Shown: positions 16,742 through 25,072 of the stretch, one piece after another
Position numbering within the stretch: the stretch's first letter is position 1
Layout of the letters: each line of letters begins with the position of its first letter
Assembly: GCA_040752025.1 (NCBI GenBank)
Contig: JBFMFR010000012.1
Span: forward strand, 59,826-123,825
Direction: 5' to 3'
DNA from: JBFMFR01 sp040752025
GTDB taxonomy: Bacteria; Chloroflexota; Anaerolineae; Anaerolineales; UBA4823
DNA length: 64,000 nucleotides
Program-made: the position numbers and the translations under genes
The notes under the pieces: generated by a model
Seen by the model: only the letters and a program-made list of their open reading frames with translations
Database searches by the model: none
What the model was told of the DNA's origin: nothing

Positions 16742-17932
16742 ATGAAACAACGATTACTGGTATTCGAACTCGTCCTGTTCGGCCTGCTCTTCAGCAGCAT
16801 GTTTCCATTCCAGGCAGTGCTGGCCTCCAGCCCTGCCCAGGCCGGCCCGGCTGCTGAGCCGGTCGTGCTGTGCCTGCCGGGAATCTATTCCGCCAGCCGG
16901 CGCGACTGTACTCCCGCCGGCCCTTCCCAATACCTGACCGACCTGGCTTCCGCCGGCATCGTGCTGCCCATCCCGCCCCTGCCAGCCGCGCCCATCGACC
17001 CGGCCCTGGCCCAGATCGACACGCGCTACGCCGAAGTGATCAACAAGGGCGCGCCGGTCTACGGCTCTATCGCCGATGCCGTGGCGGGCAATAAGAAACA
17101 GGCTGCTCGCACGCTGAACGGCGACTTCGTTTACATCTCCTACTCCGAAATGCAAGAGGTTAGCGGGAAAAAAATCTACACCATCGCCCCCGGGGCGTGG
17201 ATGCGCGGCGCTGACCTGTCGCGCATCGGCGTGCTGCCGGCCCAGCAGGGCCTGGTCTTCAGCCGCACCCCCACCAGCGCCTTCGGTTGGATGCTCAACT
17301 ACTGGGCACCCGGCCCGCTGGAGACGCGCTACACGCCGGGCGGGAACAGCACCGGGCGCGTGCTCAACCTGTACGAAGTGGTCCCCGTTTTTGGCGAGCA
17401 AAGCCTGGACGAAGAGACCTGGTACCGCATCGGCCCTGACGAGTGGGTGCAGCAAAAGTACATCGCCCGCGTCACGCCCAACACCACCCCGCCCAACGGC
17501 GTGGCCGGCGACCGCTGGATCGAAGTCAACCTGTTCGAGCAAACTCTGGCGGTTTACGATAAGCGCCAGTTGGTCTTCGCCACCATTATCGCCAGTGGTA
17601 TAGACCCCTTCTGGACGCGCCCTGGCCTGTTCCAGGTCTATAAAAAACTGGAGAAGACCGACATGAGTGGGGCCACCCTGGCCGATCGCTCCGACGCCTA
17701 TTTTCTCCAGGATGTGCCCTGGACCCTGTATTACGACGATGCCCGCGCCCTGCACGGCGCTTACTGGCGCGCCAAGATGGGCTTCACCCAGTCCCACGGC
17801 TGCATCAACCTGACCGTCGGCGACGCCCACTGGCTGTTCGATTGGGCCGCCGAGGGCGACTGGGTCTACGTCTGGGACCCCTCCGGTGTGACCCCCGTTG
17901 ATCCCAGTCTGTACGGCCCAGGCGGATATTAG
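16742..17932 (+). CDS. Secreted L,D-transpeptidase (YkuD domain)
   Basis: L,D-transpeptidases crosslink peptidoglycan or anchor proteins outside the membrane. The ~396-residue protein starts at ATG 16742 with a signal peptide (M-K-Q-R-L-L-V-F-E-L-V-L-F, cleavage near A-L-A). The C-terminal ~140 residues form the YkuD domain: W-I-E-V-N-L-F-E-Q-T-L-A-V-Y, then L-H-G-A-Y-W and the catalytic S-H-G-C-I-N-L (~residue 350). The intervening ~200 residues contain no domain I can name. An in-frame open stretch upstream overlaps mqnP in another frame and is not coding. Confidence 0.88.
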   Translation: MKQRLLVFELVLFGLLFSSMFPFQAVLASSPAQAGPAAEPVVLCLPGIYSASRRDCTPAGPSQYLTDLASAGIVLPIPPLPAAPIDPALAQIDTRYAEVINKGAPVYGSIADAVAGNKKQAARTLNGDFVYISYSEMQEVSGKKIYTIAPGAWMRGADLSRIGVLPAQQGLVFSRTPTSAFGWMLNYWAPGPLETRYTPGGNSTGRVLNLYEVVPVFGEQSLDEETWYRIGPDEWVQQKYIARVTPNTTPPNGVAGDRWIEVNLFEQTLAVYDKRQLVFATIIASGIDPFWTRPGLFQVYKKLEKTDMSGATLADRSDAYFLQDVPWTLYYDDARALHGAYWRAKMGFTQSHGCINLTVGDAHWLFDWAAEGDWVYVWDPSGVTPVDPSLYGPGGY

Positions 17933-17963
17933 ACCCGCTTGCCGGACCCCGTAGGCGATTCAC

Positions 17964-19358
17964 ATGAACAAAACCAACCACAGAATATTGCTGGCGCTGG
18001 CGCCTTTGCTGTTGGCCGCGCTGGCCTGCCAGGCAGTCATGGGCCTGTGGCAGTCGCCGCCCACGCCCACGCCCATCCCTACGCGCACGCCCCTGCCGAC
18101 GTCCACGCCCACCCCCACGAATACGCCCACACCTACGTTCACGCCTTCGCCGACAGCCACGCCCACTGCCTCGTTCACCCCGGCCCTTCCGGTAACCCCC
18201 GACCCGCTCCAGTTCCAGGTCTTCGAAGAACTCTGGCAGATCTTCGATCAGAATTACCTGTACCCGGACTTCAACGGGCTGGACTGGCAGGCGGTCCACA
18301 CCAAATACCGCCAGCGCATCCAGGCCGGCCTGAGCAATGACGATTTCTACCAGGCCATGACCGAGATGATCGAGCGCCTGGGCGACGAACATTCCGCCTT
18401 CTTCAGCCCCGCCCAGGCGCAAGAGTTGGATAACGAATACGCCGGCAATTACGATTTCGTTGGCATCGGGGTTATGACCGTCACGATCCCGGAGCGTGAG
18501 CGCATCACCCTCATCGGCGTCTTCCTGGACAGCCCGGCCGAGCAGGCTGGCCTGCAAGTCCACGACAGCATCCTGGCCGTGGACGGCCAGCCGATCCTGG
18601 ACGACGAGGGCGTCATGCGCCGCGAATTGCTGGTCGGCCCGGCTGGTAGTTCCCTGGAGCTGACCGTGCAGACGCCCGGGCAGGCGCCGCGCCAGGTGCA
18701 TCTCATCCGCCAGCGCGTCAACGGCGCTTTGCCCGTTGTTCACCAGGTGCTCTCCACTCCCGCCGGGAAGCGCATCGGTTACCTGCTCCTACTGACCTTC
18801 AACGACAGCACCGTCGACGACCAGGTGTACGCCGCCCTCGACGCTATGAGCGCCCAGGGGCCTCTGGATGGCCTGATCATCGACAACCGCATGAACAGCG
18901 GCGGCTCGAGCGACATCTTCGACAACGTGCTCTCCTGTTTCACCAAAGGCACCCTGGGGCACTTCGTGCAGCGCAACGACCGGCGCGCCCTGCGCCTCTC
19001 CCCGAAAGACATCCAGGGCTCTCAGACCTACCCGCTGGTGGTGCTGGTCGGCTCCGGTACAGTCAGCTTTGGCGAGATTTTCTCCGGCGTCCTGCAAAAT
19101 ATCGGGCGGGCGTACCTGATCGGTGAGCAGACCGACGGCAACGTCGAAATCCTCTCGGTCTACAACCTTCCCGATGGCTCGCGCGCCTGGATCGCCGAGG
19201 AAACCTTCCAGCCCATCAACCATTCCGAACAGGATTGGGAGAAGACCGGCATAATCCCCGGTTCGACCGTGCCCAGCAATTGGGACGAGATCACTTTGGA
19301 GAATGATCCGGCCGTGCAGGCGGCTTTACAGCACTTCGACGCCTCGGCGCTGCCCTGA
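17964..19358 (+). CDS. S41 family C-terminal processing-type protease, lipoprotein
   Basis: The 464-residue protein has a lipobox (A-L-A-C, Cys22) followed by a 40-residue Pro/Thr-rich spacer, then a helical tail-binding region (F-E-E-L-W-Q-I-F-D-Q-N-Y-L-Y-P). A PDZ domain (G-I-G-V-M-T-V, G-L-Q-V-H-D-S-I-L-A-V-D-G) and the S41 protease core follow, with the nucleophile in V-G-S-G-T-V-S-F-G-E-I-F (Ser near residue 367). It should act on the outer face of the membrane. It starts 31 bases after the transpeptidase, so the two cell-envelope genes may be co-transcribed. Its substrate is unknown. Confidence 0.88.
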   Translation: MNKTNHRILLALAPLLLAALACQAVMGLWQSPPTPTPIPTRTPLPTSTPTPTNTPTPTFTPSPTATPTASFTPALPVTPDPLQFQVFEELWQIFDQNYLYPDFNGLDWQAVHTKYRQRIQAGLSNDDFYQAMTEMIERLGDEHSAFFSPAQAQELDNEYAGNYDFVGIGVMTVTIPERERITLIGVFLDSPAEQAGLQVHDSILAVDGQPILDDEGVMRRELLVGPAGSSLELTVQTPGQAPRQVHLIRQRVNGALPVVHQVLSTPAGKRIGYLLLLTFNDSTVDDQVYAALDAMSAQGPLDGLIIDNRMNSGGSSDIFDNVLSCFTKGTLGHFVQRNDRRALRLSPKDIQGSQTYPLVVLVGSGTVSFGEIFSGVLQNIGRAYLIGEQTDGNVEILSVYNLPDGSRAWIAEETFQPINHSEQDWEKTGIIPGSTVPSNWDEITLENDPAVQAALQHFDASALP

Positions 19359-19541
19359 GCTGCCCCGCCTGGACGCGCCGCGTCATGTTGGGCGCTGCGC
19401 TGTGGTTTTATGGTAAACTAGCGCTACTCGCACCGAAAAACATGCAAGCCCGCCCGAAGCTGCCAGAACACCTCGCCTGCCCACCCACTGCCAGCAGCTT
19501 TGGCCCCGGCAGAGATGCTCTTCGCCGCCATTGGAGGGATC

Positions 19542-21584
19542 ATGCTCACCCTGATTGAAAAGATCCTGTTCGTGCTCGCTGCGCTGGCCTCCACTTACGC
19601 CGCTTTGCGAGTCGCCGACCGCCTCATCCGCATCATCTCCCGCGGTCACGGCAAACCGGACTGGGACCTGGCGCGCCAGCGCTTGCTGGGGGTGCTGGCC
19701 AAAACCCTCACACTGCAGCCCACGTTCAAGCTGCGCCTGGGTCCCAGCCTGTTCCACGCTTTCATCGCCTGGGGCTTCATCTACTACCTGCTGGTCAACC
19801 TGGGAGACGTGCTGGAAGGCTACCTCCCAGGTTTTCATTTCCTGGGCCAGGACGCAATCGGCAACTTTTACCGCCTGCTGGCTGACCTGCTCAGCGTGGG
19901 CGTGCTGCTGGGCATGACCGCCATGTTGGTGCGCCGCTTCGTCTTCAAGCCCACTGTGCTGTCCGCCAGGAACGATATCCTGCTGCACCCCAAAGCACGC
20001 GCTGGCATCCGCCGCGACTCGGCCATCGTCGGCGGCTTCATCCTGATCCACGTTGGCTCACGCTTCCTCGGCCAGACCTTCCGCATCGCCAGCCAGGGCG
20101 GCGACGCCTGGCAGCCGTTCGCTTCCCTGGTGGCTTCCTTGTGGGGCGGAGCCAGCCCTCAAGCCCTGCTGGTTGCCGAGCACGTTTTCTTCTGGTTAGC
20201 CCTGGGCACCATCCTGGCCTTCATCCCCTACTTCCTGCACTCCAAGCACATCCACCTGTTCTTCGCCCCGCTCAACTTCCTGCTCAAGCCCCAGCGCCGC
20301 TCGATCGGCGAATTGAGCAAGCTCGACTTCGACGATGAGAGCATCGAGCAGTTCGGCGTCACTCACCTGGAGCACCTGGGCTACGAACAGCTCATCGACG
20401 CCTACGCCTGCATCATGTGCTACCGCTGCCAGCAGGTCTGCCCGGCTTACAACACCGGCAAAGTGCTCTCCCCGGCTGCCCTGGAGATCAACAAGCGCTA
20501 CTTCCTGAACAGTGAAGGCGCACGCCTGGCTGCTGGCGAAGCCAGCTCGCAAACCCTGGTCGAATTCGCCATCCCCGAGCAGGCCATCTGGGCCTGCACC
20601 GCCTGCGGCGCTTGCATCGACATCTGCCCGGTGGGCAACGAGCCGATGCGCGACATCCTGGACATCCGCCGGGCGCTGGTTTTGATGGAAAACAACTTCC
20701 CCGATCCGCTCCAGGCGGCCTTCCGCGGCATGGAGCGCACCACCAACCCCTGGAACATCTCGCCTGCCGAGCGCATGAAATGGGCCGAGGGTCTGAATGT
20801 GCCCACCATCGAGGAGAATCCCGAGCCGGAGATTCTCTGGTGGGTGGGCTGCGCCCCTGCCACCGACGCCCGCGCCCAAAAGACCGCCCAGGCCTTCGCC
20901 AAGATCCTCGACGCCGCCAGGGTCAACTTCGCCGTCCTGGGCCAAAGCGAAGCCTGCACCGGCGATTCCGCCCGCCGCGCCGGCAACGAGTTCCTGTTCA
21001 ACGAGTTAGCCGCCGCCAACGTCGAGACGCTCAACGCCGTCAAGCCCCAACGCATCGTCGCCACCTGCCCGCACTGCCTGCACACCCTCAAGAACGAATA
21101 CCCGGCCTTCGGCGGGGACTACCACGTGATCCATCACACTCAGCTCATCAACGAATTGATCGTCGCCGGGCGCTTGAAGCTCAAGCCCACGGAAGCCCCT
21201 GCGGGCAAAGCTCAGCCATCCGGGGTCACCTTCCACGACCCATGCTACCTGGCCCGCCACAACCACATCCTCATCGAGCCGCGCCAGACCCTGCGCCTGC
21301 TGGATGAGCACCTGGTGGAAATGCCCCAGCACGGCCTGCATTCCTTCTGCTGCGGCGCCGGCGGGGCCCAGATGTGGAAAGAAGAAGAGCATGGCAGCCA
21401 GCGCGTCAACGCCCGCCGCTTCGCCGAGGCCCAGGCCACCCGCGCCGCCGCCCTGGCCGTCGCCTGCCCCTTCTGCATGATCATGCTCACCGACGCCGCC
21501 AAAGCCGAAAACAGCCCCATGCGCGTCTTAGATATCGCTGAAATTGTTGCTGGACTGATAGAAGAAAATCATACCCCCTCTTAG
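19542..21584 (+). CDS. HdrD-like membrane iron-sulfur oxidoreductase (CCG domain)
   Basis: The ~680-residue protein combines an N-terminal membrane region of about five helices (nitrate reductase gamma/HdrE-like) with a two-[4Fe-4S] ferredoxin segment (C-I-M-C-Y-R-C-Q-Q-V-C-P and C-T-A-C-G-A-C-I-D-I-C-P). Two CCG modules end in C-P-H-C-L-H-T-L-K-N-E-Y-P and C-C-G-A-G-G. Such proteins move electrons between quinone and cytosolic thiol/disulfide or other carriers, e.g. heterodisulfide reductase-like and glycolate oxidase partners. GGAGGGA lies directly before ATG 19542. No dedicated partner subunit is adjacent, so the electron donor is open. Confidence 0.85.
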   Translation: MLTLIEKILFVLAALASTYAALRVADRLIRIISRGHGKPDWDLARQRLLGVLAKTLTLQPTFKLRLGPSLFHAFIAWGFIYYLLVNLGDVLEGYLPGFHFLGQDAIGNFYRLLADLLSVGVLLGMTAMLVRRFVFKPTVLSARNDILLHPKARAGIRRDSAIVGGFILIHVGSRFLGQTFRIASQGGDAWQPFASLVASLWGGASPQALLVAEHVFFWLALGTILAFIPYFLHSKHIHLFFAPLNFLLKPQRRSIGELSKLDFDDESIEQFGVTHLEHLGYEQLIDAYACIMCYRCQQVCPAYNTGKVLSPAALEINKRYFLNSEGARLAAGEASSQTLVEFAIPEQAIWACTACGACIDICPVGNEPMRDILDIRRALVLMENNFPDPLQAAFRGMERTTNPWNISPAERMKWAEGLNVPTIEENPEPEILWWVGCAPATDARAQKTAQAFAKILDAARVNFAVLGQSEACTGDSARRAGNEFLFNELAAANVETLNAVKPQRIVATCPHCLHTLKNEYPAFGGDYHVIHHTQLINELIVAGRLKLKPTEAPAGKAQPSGVTFHDPCYLARHNHILIEPRQTLRLLDEHLVEMPQHGLHSFCCGAGGAQMWKEEEHGSQRVNARRFAEAQATRAAALAVACPFCMIMLTDAAKAENSPMRVLDIAEIVAGLIEENHTPS

Positions 21585-21660
21585 AATCCATGAAATCCGC
21601 GTTGATCCGTGCCCCATTTCTTCCCCCCCTCATCTGCGAAAATCTGTACAATCTGCGGAT
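21585..21660 (+). repeat. Intergenic ATCCGTG-type phased repeat, copy A
   Basis: The gap after the HdrD-like gene contains ATCC-type heptamers about 10 bases apart (ATCCATG, ATCCGCG, ATCCGTG at 21585-21615), followed by a related set ending A-T-C-T-G-C-G (21630-21660). Similar blocks appear at 25548-25575 and 32076-32103. Function is unknown. Confidence 0.5.
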
Positions 21661-21718
21661 AAGAAGCCTCGACACCAATTTGACCAGGGCGCACGCTTTC
21701 ATGATATGATACCCGCAT

Positions 21719-22624
21719 ATGGACTCTCGGATCGAGCACATGCAAAATATTGACCTTCACCAACGTTGTCAGGATTATCTACAGCGCAGCCTGGGGACCA
21801 ACCTGCGCATCTTGCATGCTGAACCCTTGACCCAAAGCTCGCGCCTGGCTCCCTGGCGGCTGGATGCTGAGGTCGAGGGCGAAAAACGCTCGTACGTCTT
21901 GCGCCTGGGCGGCGAGGGTTGCCACCACGAATACGAATTCCTGCGCGCCATGCAGAGCCTGCCCATTCCCACCCCGCGCGTCTACGATTGGGATGCCGAG
22001 GGCACGGCCCTGGGCGTGCCCTGCCTGCTCAGTGATTACATCTTCGGCGATTCCCTGCTCGCGCCTGTCCTGGCTGGCGAAGCCTGGGCCGAAGACCTCT
22101 ACCTGGATGCGGTTTGCCAGTTGCAATCCATCACCCTTGAGCAACTCGCCCCCGTCGCTGATCTGCTGGCGGACTGCCAGAGCGCCGCTGACGTGCTTGA
22201 GTACGCCAACGAATACTTCCAGGAAAACTCGCACCCCATCGCCGAGAAAGCTTACGCCCGCCTGCGCGCCACCATGCCCAAGCTGCCCGAGCTGTGCTTT
22301 AGCAACGGCGATCTGTGGTTGGACAACTTCCTGGTGCGCGACCGGCAACTGGCCGGCATCATCGACTTCGAAAACGCCGGTTTCAGCGACCCGCTTTTCG
22401 AGTTCCTGCTTTCCTTCTTCATCCGCCCGGAATTGAAACAGCGCGGCCTGATCGAGCGCTACTGCCAGCGCATGCACCTCGATCCCGGCGCGCTGCCCTG
22501 GTATCATGGCCTGGAATACTTCGACACCCTGCACTGGGTGCTCAAGCTGGGCAAGCCTTTCGAGCAGTACAGCGCCCAGGTGTTGGAAGCTGCCCTGGAA
22601 GAATGGCTGCGCGCCACTGGCTAA
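21719..22624 (+). CDS. Aminoglycoside phosphotransferase-fold kinase-like protein
   Basis: The 301-residue protein has the APH/choline kinase fold: an N-terminal lobe with R-S-Y-V-L-R-L, then F-S-N-G-D-L-W-L-D-N-F-L-V (Brenner-type catalytic loop with Asp and Asn) and the metal-binding I-I-D-F-E-N-A-G-F-S-D-P. The family phosphorylates small hydroxylated molecules such as sugars, choline, thiamine or aminoglycosides. Nothing shows which is used here. The start could also be ATG 21740, as no strong ribosome site separates them. A 15-base tandem repeat spans the stop codon. Confidence 0.75.
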   Translation: MDSRIEHMQNIDLHQRCQDYLQRSLGTNLRILHAEPLTQSSRLAPWRLDAEVEGEKRSYVLRLGGEGCHHEYEFLRAMQSLPIPTPRVYDWDAEGTALGVPCLLSDYIFGDSLLAPVLAGEAWAEDLYLDAVCQLQSITLEQLAPVADLLADCQSAADVLEYANEYFQENSHPIAEKAYARLRATMPKLPELCFSNGDLWLDNFLVRDRQLAGIIDFENAGFSDPLFEFLLSFFIRPELKQRGLIERYCQRMHLDPGALPWYHGLEYFDTLHWVLKLGKPFEQYSAQVLEAALEEWLRATG

Positions 22625-22663
22625 TAGGCCGCCGGCTGATAAGCCGCTGGCTAATGGGCCCTG
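22619..22663. repeat. Three 15-bp tandem repeat units at the gene ends
   Basis: Three adjacent imperfect 15-base units (consensus G-G-C-T-A/G-A-T-A/G-R-G-C-C) run from the last codons of the phosphotransferase gene, over its TAA, into the end of the convergent anti-sigma candidate gene. Copies differ at four or five positions. It may be a simple duplication; no hairpin function is obvious. Confidence 0.5.
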
Positions 22664-23076
22664 CCCTCCTCCCACCATTCACGCACAAAGCCATTCGCCA
22701 GTTTCAACCAGGCTGCCAGCGCCGCCAGGGTCAATACACCCGCCCCCGCGAACAAAGTCATCTCATACAATGGCCCGCCGTAGCGCAGGTGCTGCTGCCA
22801 CACCAGCAGGCGGAACTGCACCCGCGCCGGCCAATCCGGCGGCAGCGGCAGCAGCGGCCACAACAGCCAGGCCAGCCCGGCCATACCGGCAACGAATAAG
22901 CTGACCACGTAATCGATCCACGCCAGGCGGAAGCGCCGCGCCGGTCGCCGCACTTCCAAACGCGCCATCACCGTTCCCATCAAGTCCGCCGGAGCCGGCT
23001 GCATGGGATAGGTGCGCAAAGCATCATCTACAATCGCGTAAGCGCGCTGTTCGCGCTCGCTCAGCTCGTCATCCAT
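22651..23076 (-). CDS. Membrane protein, candidate anti-sigma factor
   Basis: A 141-residue protein with an N-terminal acidic cytoplasmic segment (D-D-E-L-S-E-R-E-Q-R-A-Y-A-I-V-D-D-A-L) and two membrane helices (~53-75 and ~105-125). It overlaps the sigma factor gene by 16 bases and is translated after it, the usual arrangement for a membrane anti-sigma partner. There is no H-x3-C-x2-C zinc motif of ZAS-type anti-sigmas, so the anti-sigma role is inferred only from position and topology. Confidence 0.65.
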   Translation of the reverse strand: MDDELSEREQRAYAIVDDALRTYPMQPAPADLMGTVMARLEVRRPARRFRLAWIDYVVSLFVAGMAGLAWLLWPLLPLPPDWPARVQFRLLVWQQHLRYGGPLYEMTLFAGAGVLTLAALAAWLKLANGFVREWWEEGRAH

Positions 23077-23633
23077 ACCGCCTCCTGCTCATACTGGCGC
23101 AAGGCCTCGTACAGGCGCTGGCGCGCCCGGAACAGCCCCGTCTTCACCGTACCGATCGGCATCGAAACCACCTCAGCAATCTCCGCATAAGAAAGCTCCT
23201 GCTGGAAGCGCAGCATCACCAGCATGCGGTAGCTCTCCGGCAGCGCCTCGATCTGCTGGTGCAGGAAAGCCTGCTGTTCCTGCGTCTCCAGGCGGGTCAG
23301 CGGGTCCAAATCCGGCGACTCGCCGGGGGTATCCTGCATCTGCTCCTCGCCCAGGGCGCAAAGCTCGCTGCGCAGGCGCGGCAGCCGGTTGTAGCACAGG
23401 TTGGTCACAATGCGGTACAGCCAGGTGCGGAACTGCGCCTGTCCGCGGAAGTTAGGCAGCGCCTGCCAGGCGCGCACGAAAGCCTCCTGAGCGATATCCT
23501 CCGCCTCCAGCGGGTCGCCCAGGCCGCGCAGCGCCAGGTTGTAGGCGAACTGCTGGTGCGCCAGCACCAGCTCGCCAAAAGCCTGCGCCTCGCCCGCCTG
23601 CGCCCTCCGCACCAGTTCAACTTCATCGCTCAA
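23061..23633 (-). CDS. ECF-type RNA polymerase sigma factor
   Basis: The 190-residue protein has region 2 (F-G-E-L-V-L-A-H-Q-Q-F-A-Y-N-L-A, D-I-A-Q-E-A-F-V-R-A-W, F-R-T-W-L-Y-R-I-V-T-N) and region 4 (L-P-E-S-Y-R-M-L-V-M-L-R-F, L-S-Y-A-E-I-A-E-V-V-S-M-P-I-G-T-V-K), with no extra domains. TTG at 23633 is chosen because AGGAGA lies eight bases upstream. Its own promoter (23654-23683) matches the promoter of the divergent DUF4097 operon, so autoregulation and control of that operon are likely. The activating signal is not visible. Confidence 0.92.
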   Translation of the reverse strand: MSDEVELVRRAQAGEAQAFGELVLAHQQFAYNLALRGLGDPLEAEDIAQEAFVRAWQALPNFRGQAQFRTWLYRIVTNLCYNRLPRLRSELCALGEEQMQDTPGESPDLDPLTRLETQEQQAFLHQQIEALPESYRMLVMLRFQQELSYAEIAEVVSMPIGTVKTGLFRARQRLYEALRQYEQEAVWMTS

Positions 23634-23653
23634 GCTTCGCTCTCCTGCGGTTA

Positions 23654-23683
23654 ATTAGACCAGGTTTTCACCCAAAAGTTTCA
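23654..23683 (-). promoter_or_regulatory. ECF-type promoter, sigma factor direction
   Basis: On the minus strand the sequence reads TGAAACTTTT, 12 bases, GGTCTAAT, matching the common ECF form (GAAAC-type -35 and GTCTAA-type -10). It drives the sigma factor gene about 20 bases downstream of the -10. The promoter is the mirror image of the one at 23695-23724. Confidence 0.75.
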
Positions 23684-23694
23684 CCGGATTCAAT

Positions 23695-23724
23695 TGAAAC
23701 TTTTCCGCCGTTCCCCGGTCTAAT
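23695..23724 (+). promoter_or_regulatory. ECF-type promoter, DUF4097 operon direction
   Basis: On the plus strand TGAAACTTTT is followed by 12 bases and GGTCTAAT, identical in both elements and spacing to the opposite-strand promoter. The start site would be near 23731, leaving a short leader with a GGAGG at about 23748-23752 before ATG 23759. Confidence 0.75.
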
Positions 23725-23758
23725 CAGGTAGAAGCAAAACACAAAACCGGAGGTAAAA

Positions 23759-25072
23759 ATGAAAAACAAAGCCTTGATTGCTGCCATCTTGATTGTAACC
23801 CTGATCGCCCTGTGTGGGGCTATGATCGCTATCCTCGTGATGAGCTTTCCTCGCCTGTCCACCACCGGCATCAACCTGCGCGTCCTGCAAGTCGACCGCT
23901 ACTCTGCCGAGGGCGACCAGGAGTGGTCCTTCACCGCCGATGGGCCCACCACTTTGCTGGTCGATTCCCGCGCCGGGAACGTCACCATCACCGCCGGGCA
24001 GGGGGACGAGATCCTCGTCCAGGCCCACAAGACCGCCTGGCACTCGAGCCAGGCGCGCGCCGAAGCTGCCTTAGAGACGATGCCCATCGAGGTCACCCAG
24101 CAAGGCAAGCAGGTGACCGTGCGCTACAAACCGCCCGAAAAAGTCCTGGTGGTCGGCGAGACCCACATGGACACCGTGGATTTCACTATCCAGGTGCCAG
24201 AGACCGCCACAGTGAATGCCTCCACGGTCAGCGGCGATATCGCCCTCTCGGGTGTCACCGGCGATGCCCGGCTGAACAGTGAATTCGGCGACGCCTCCGC
24301 CAGCAACCTGGAAGGCCAATTGCAGATCATCACCAACAGCGGCGACATTCGCGCTGAGCGCGTGCGCGCCGGAGAAGCGGAGATCGACTTGCATACCCAG
24401 TTTGGCGACATCGAGCTGGAACAGGCCACTGCCGGCGCCGTCCAAGCCCGCACCAACAGCGGCAAGATCAGCCTGGCAGACGTTGAAGCTGACCAGTCTG
24501 TCACCCTGGATACCCAGTTCGGTGATGTGAAGTTCGAGAATGGGCGCGGCGCAGATCTGACCGCCAGCAGCAACAGCGGCAAAGTCACCCTGGGCAGCCT
24601 CACCCTGCAAGGCGCCCTTTCGGCCAAGAGCGAATTCGGCGACATCGATGTGCAGTTAGTAGAGGCCGCCTCTTACGACCTGGACACCAACAGCGGCGAT
24701 ATCCTCCTGCGCGGGGCGCAGGCCTCGATCAAAGCCGCCACCCAGTTCGGGCGCATCACCATCCGCGCGGCCAAAGATGCCAACCTGGACCTGCGCACCA
24801 ACAGCGGCTCGATCGAGTTCAGCGGCTCCCTGGGAGAGGGACCCCACACCTTGAAAGCCGAGTTCGGCGACGTGACCATGCAGCTCCCCCTGGGCGTCCA
24901 GCTCGACTTCGACCTGAAGTCGGAGTTCGGCCGCATCAAATCGGACTTTCCCATCACCATCGAAGGAGAAGTCGAAGCGAGGCATTGGGTGGGCACGATC
25001 AACGGCGGCGGCGCCAGCCTGAAAATCGAGGTCAACAGCGGCAACATCAGCCTGGAGGAGGTTGGCCAATGA
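23759..25072 (+). CDS. DUF4097-type beta-strand repeat protein, membrane anchored
   Basis: The 437-residue protein starts with one membrane helix (~6-29) followed by an extracytoplasmic domain. From about residue 155 to the end it alternates two short repeats about 20 residues apart: F-G-D/R-I/V after S/T-x, and N-S-G-D/K-I/V. This gives more than a dozen rungs of a probable right-handed beta-solenoid, the pattern of DUF4097 (DUF4098) proteins. It is first in an operon with a small membrane protein (ATGA overlap) and has the ECF promoter upstream, so it probably belongs to the sigma factor's envelope-stress or adhesion regulon. Confidence 0.85.
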   Translation: MKNKALIAAILIVTLIALCGAMIAILVMSFPRLSTTGINLRVLQVDRYSAEGDQEWSFTADGPTTLLVDSRAGNVTITAGQGDEILVQAHKTAWHSSQARAEAALETMPIEVTQQGKQVTVRYKPPEKVLVVGETHMDTVDFTIQVPETATVNASTVSGDIALSGVTGDARLNSEFGDASASNLEGQLQIITNSGDIRAERVRAGEAEIDLHTQFGDIELEQATAGAVQARTNSGKISLADVEADQSVTLDTQFGDVKFENGRGADLTASSNSGKVTLGSLTLQGALSAKSEFGDIDVQLVEAASYDLDTNSGDILLRGAQASIKAATQFGRITIRAAKDANLDLRTNSGSIEFSGSLGEGPHTLKAEFGDVTMQLPLGVQLDFDLKSEFGRIKSDFPITIEGEVEARHWVGTINGGGASLKIEVNSGNISLEEVGQ

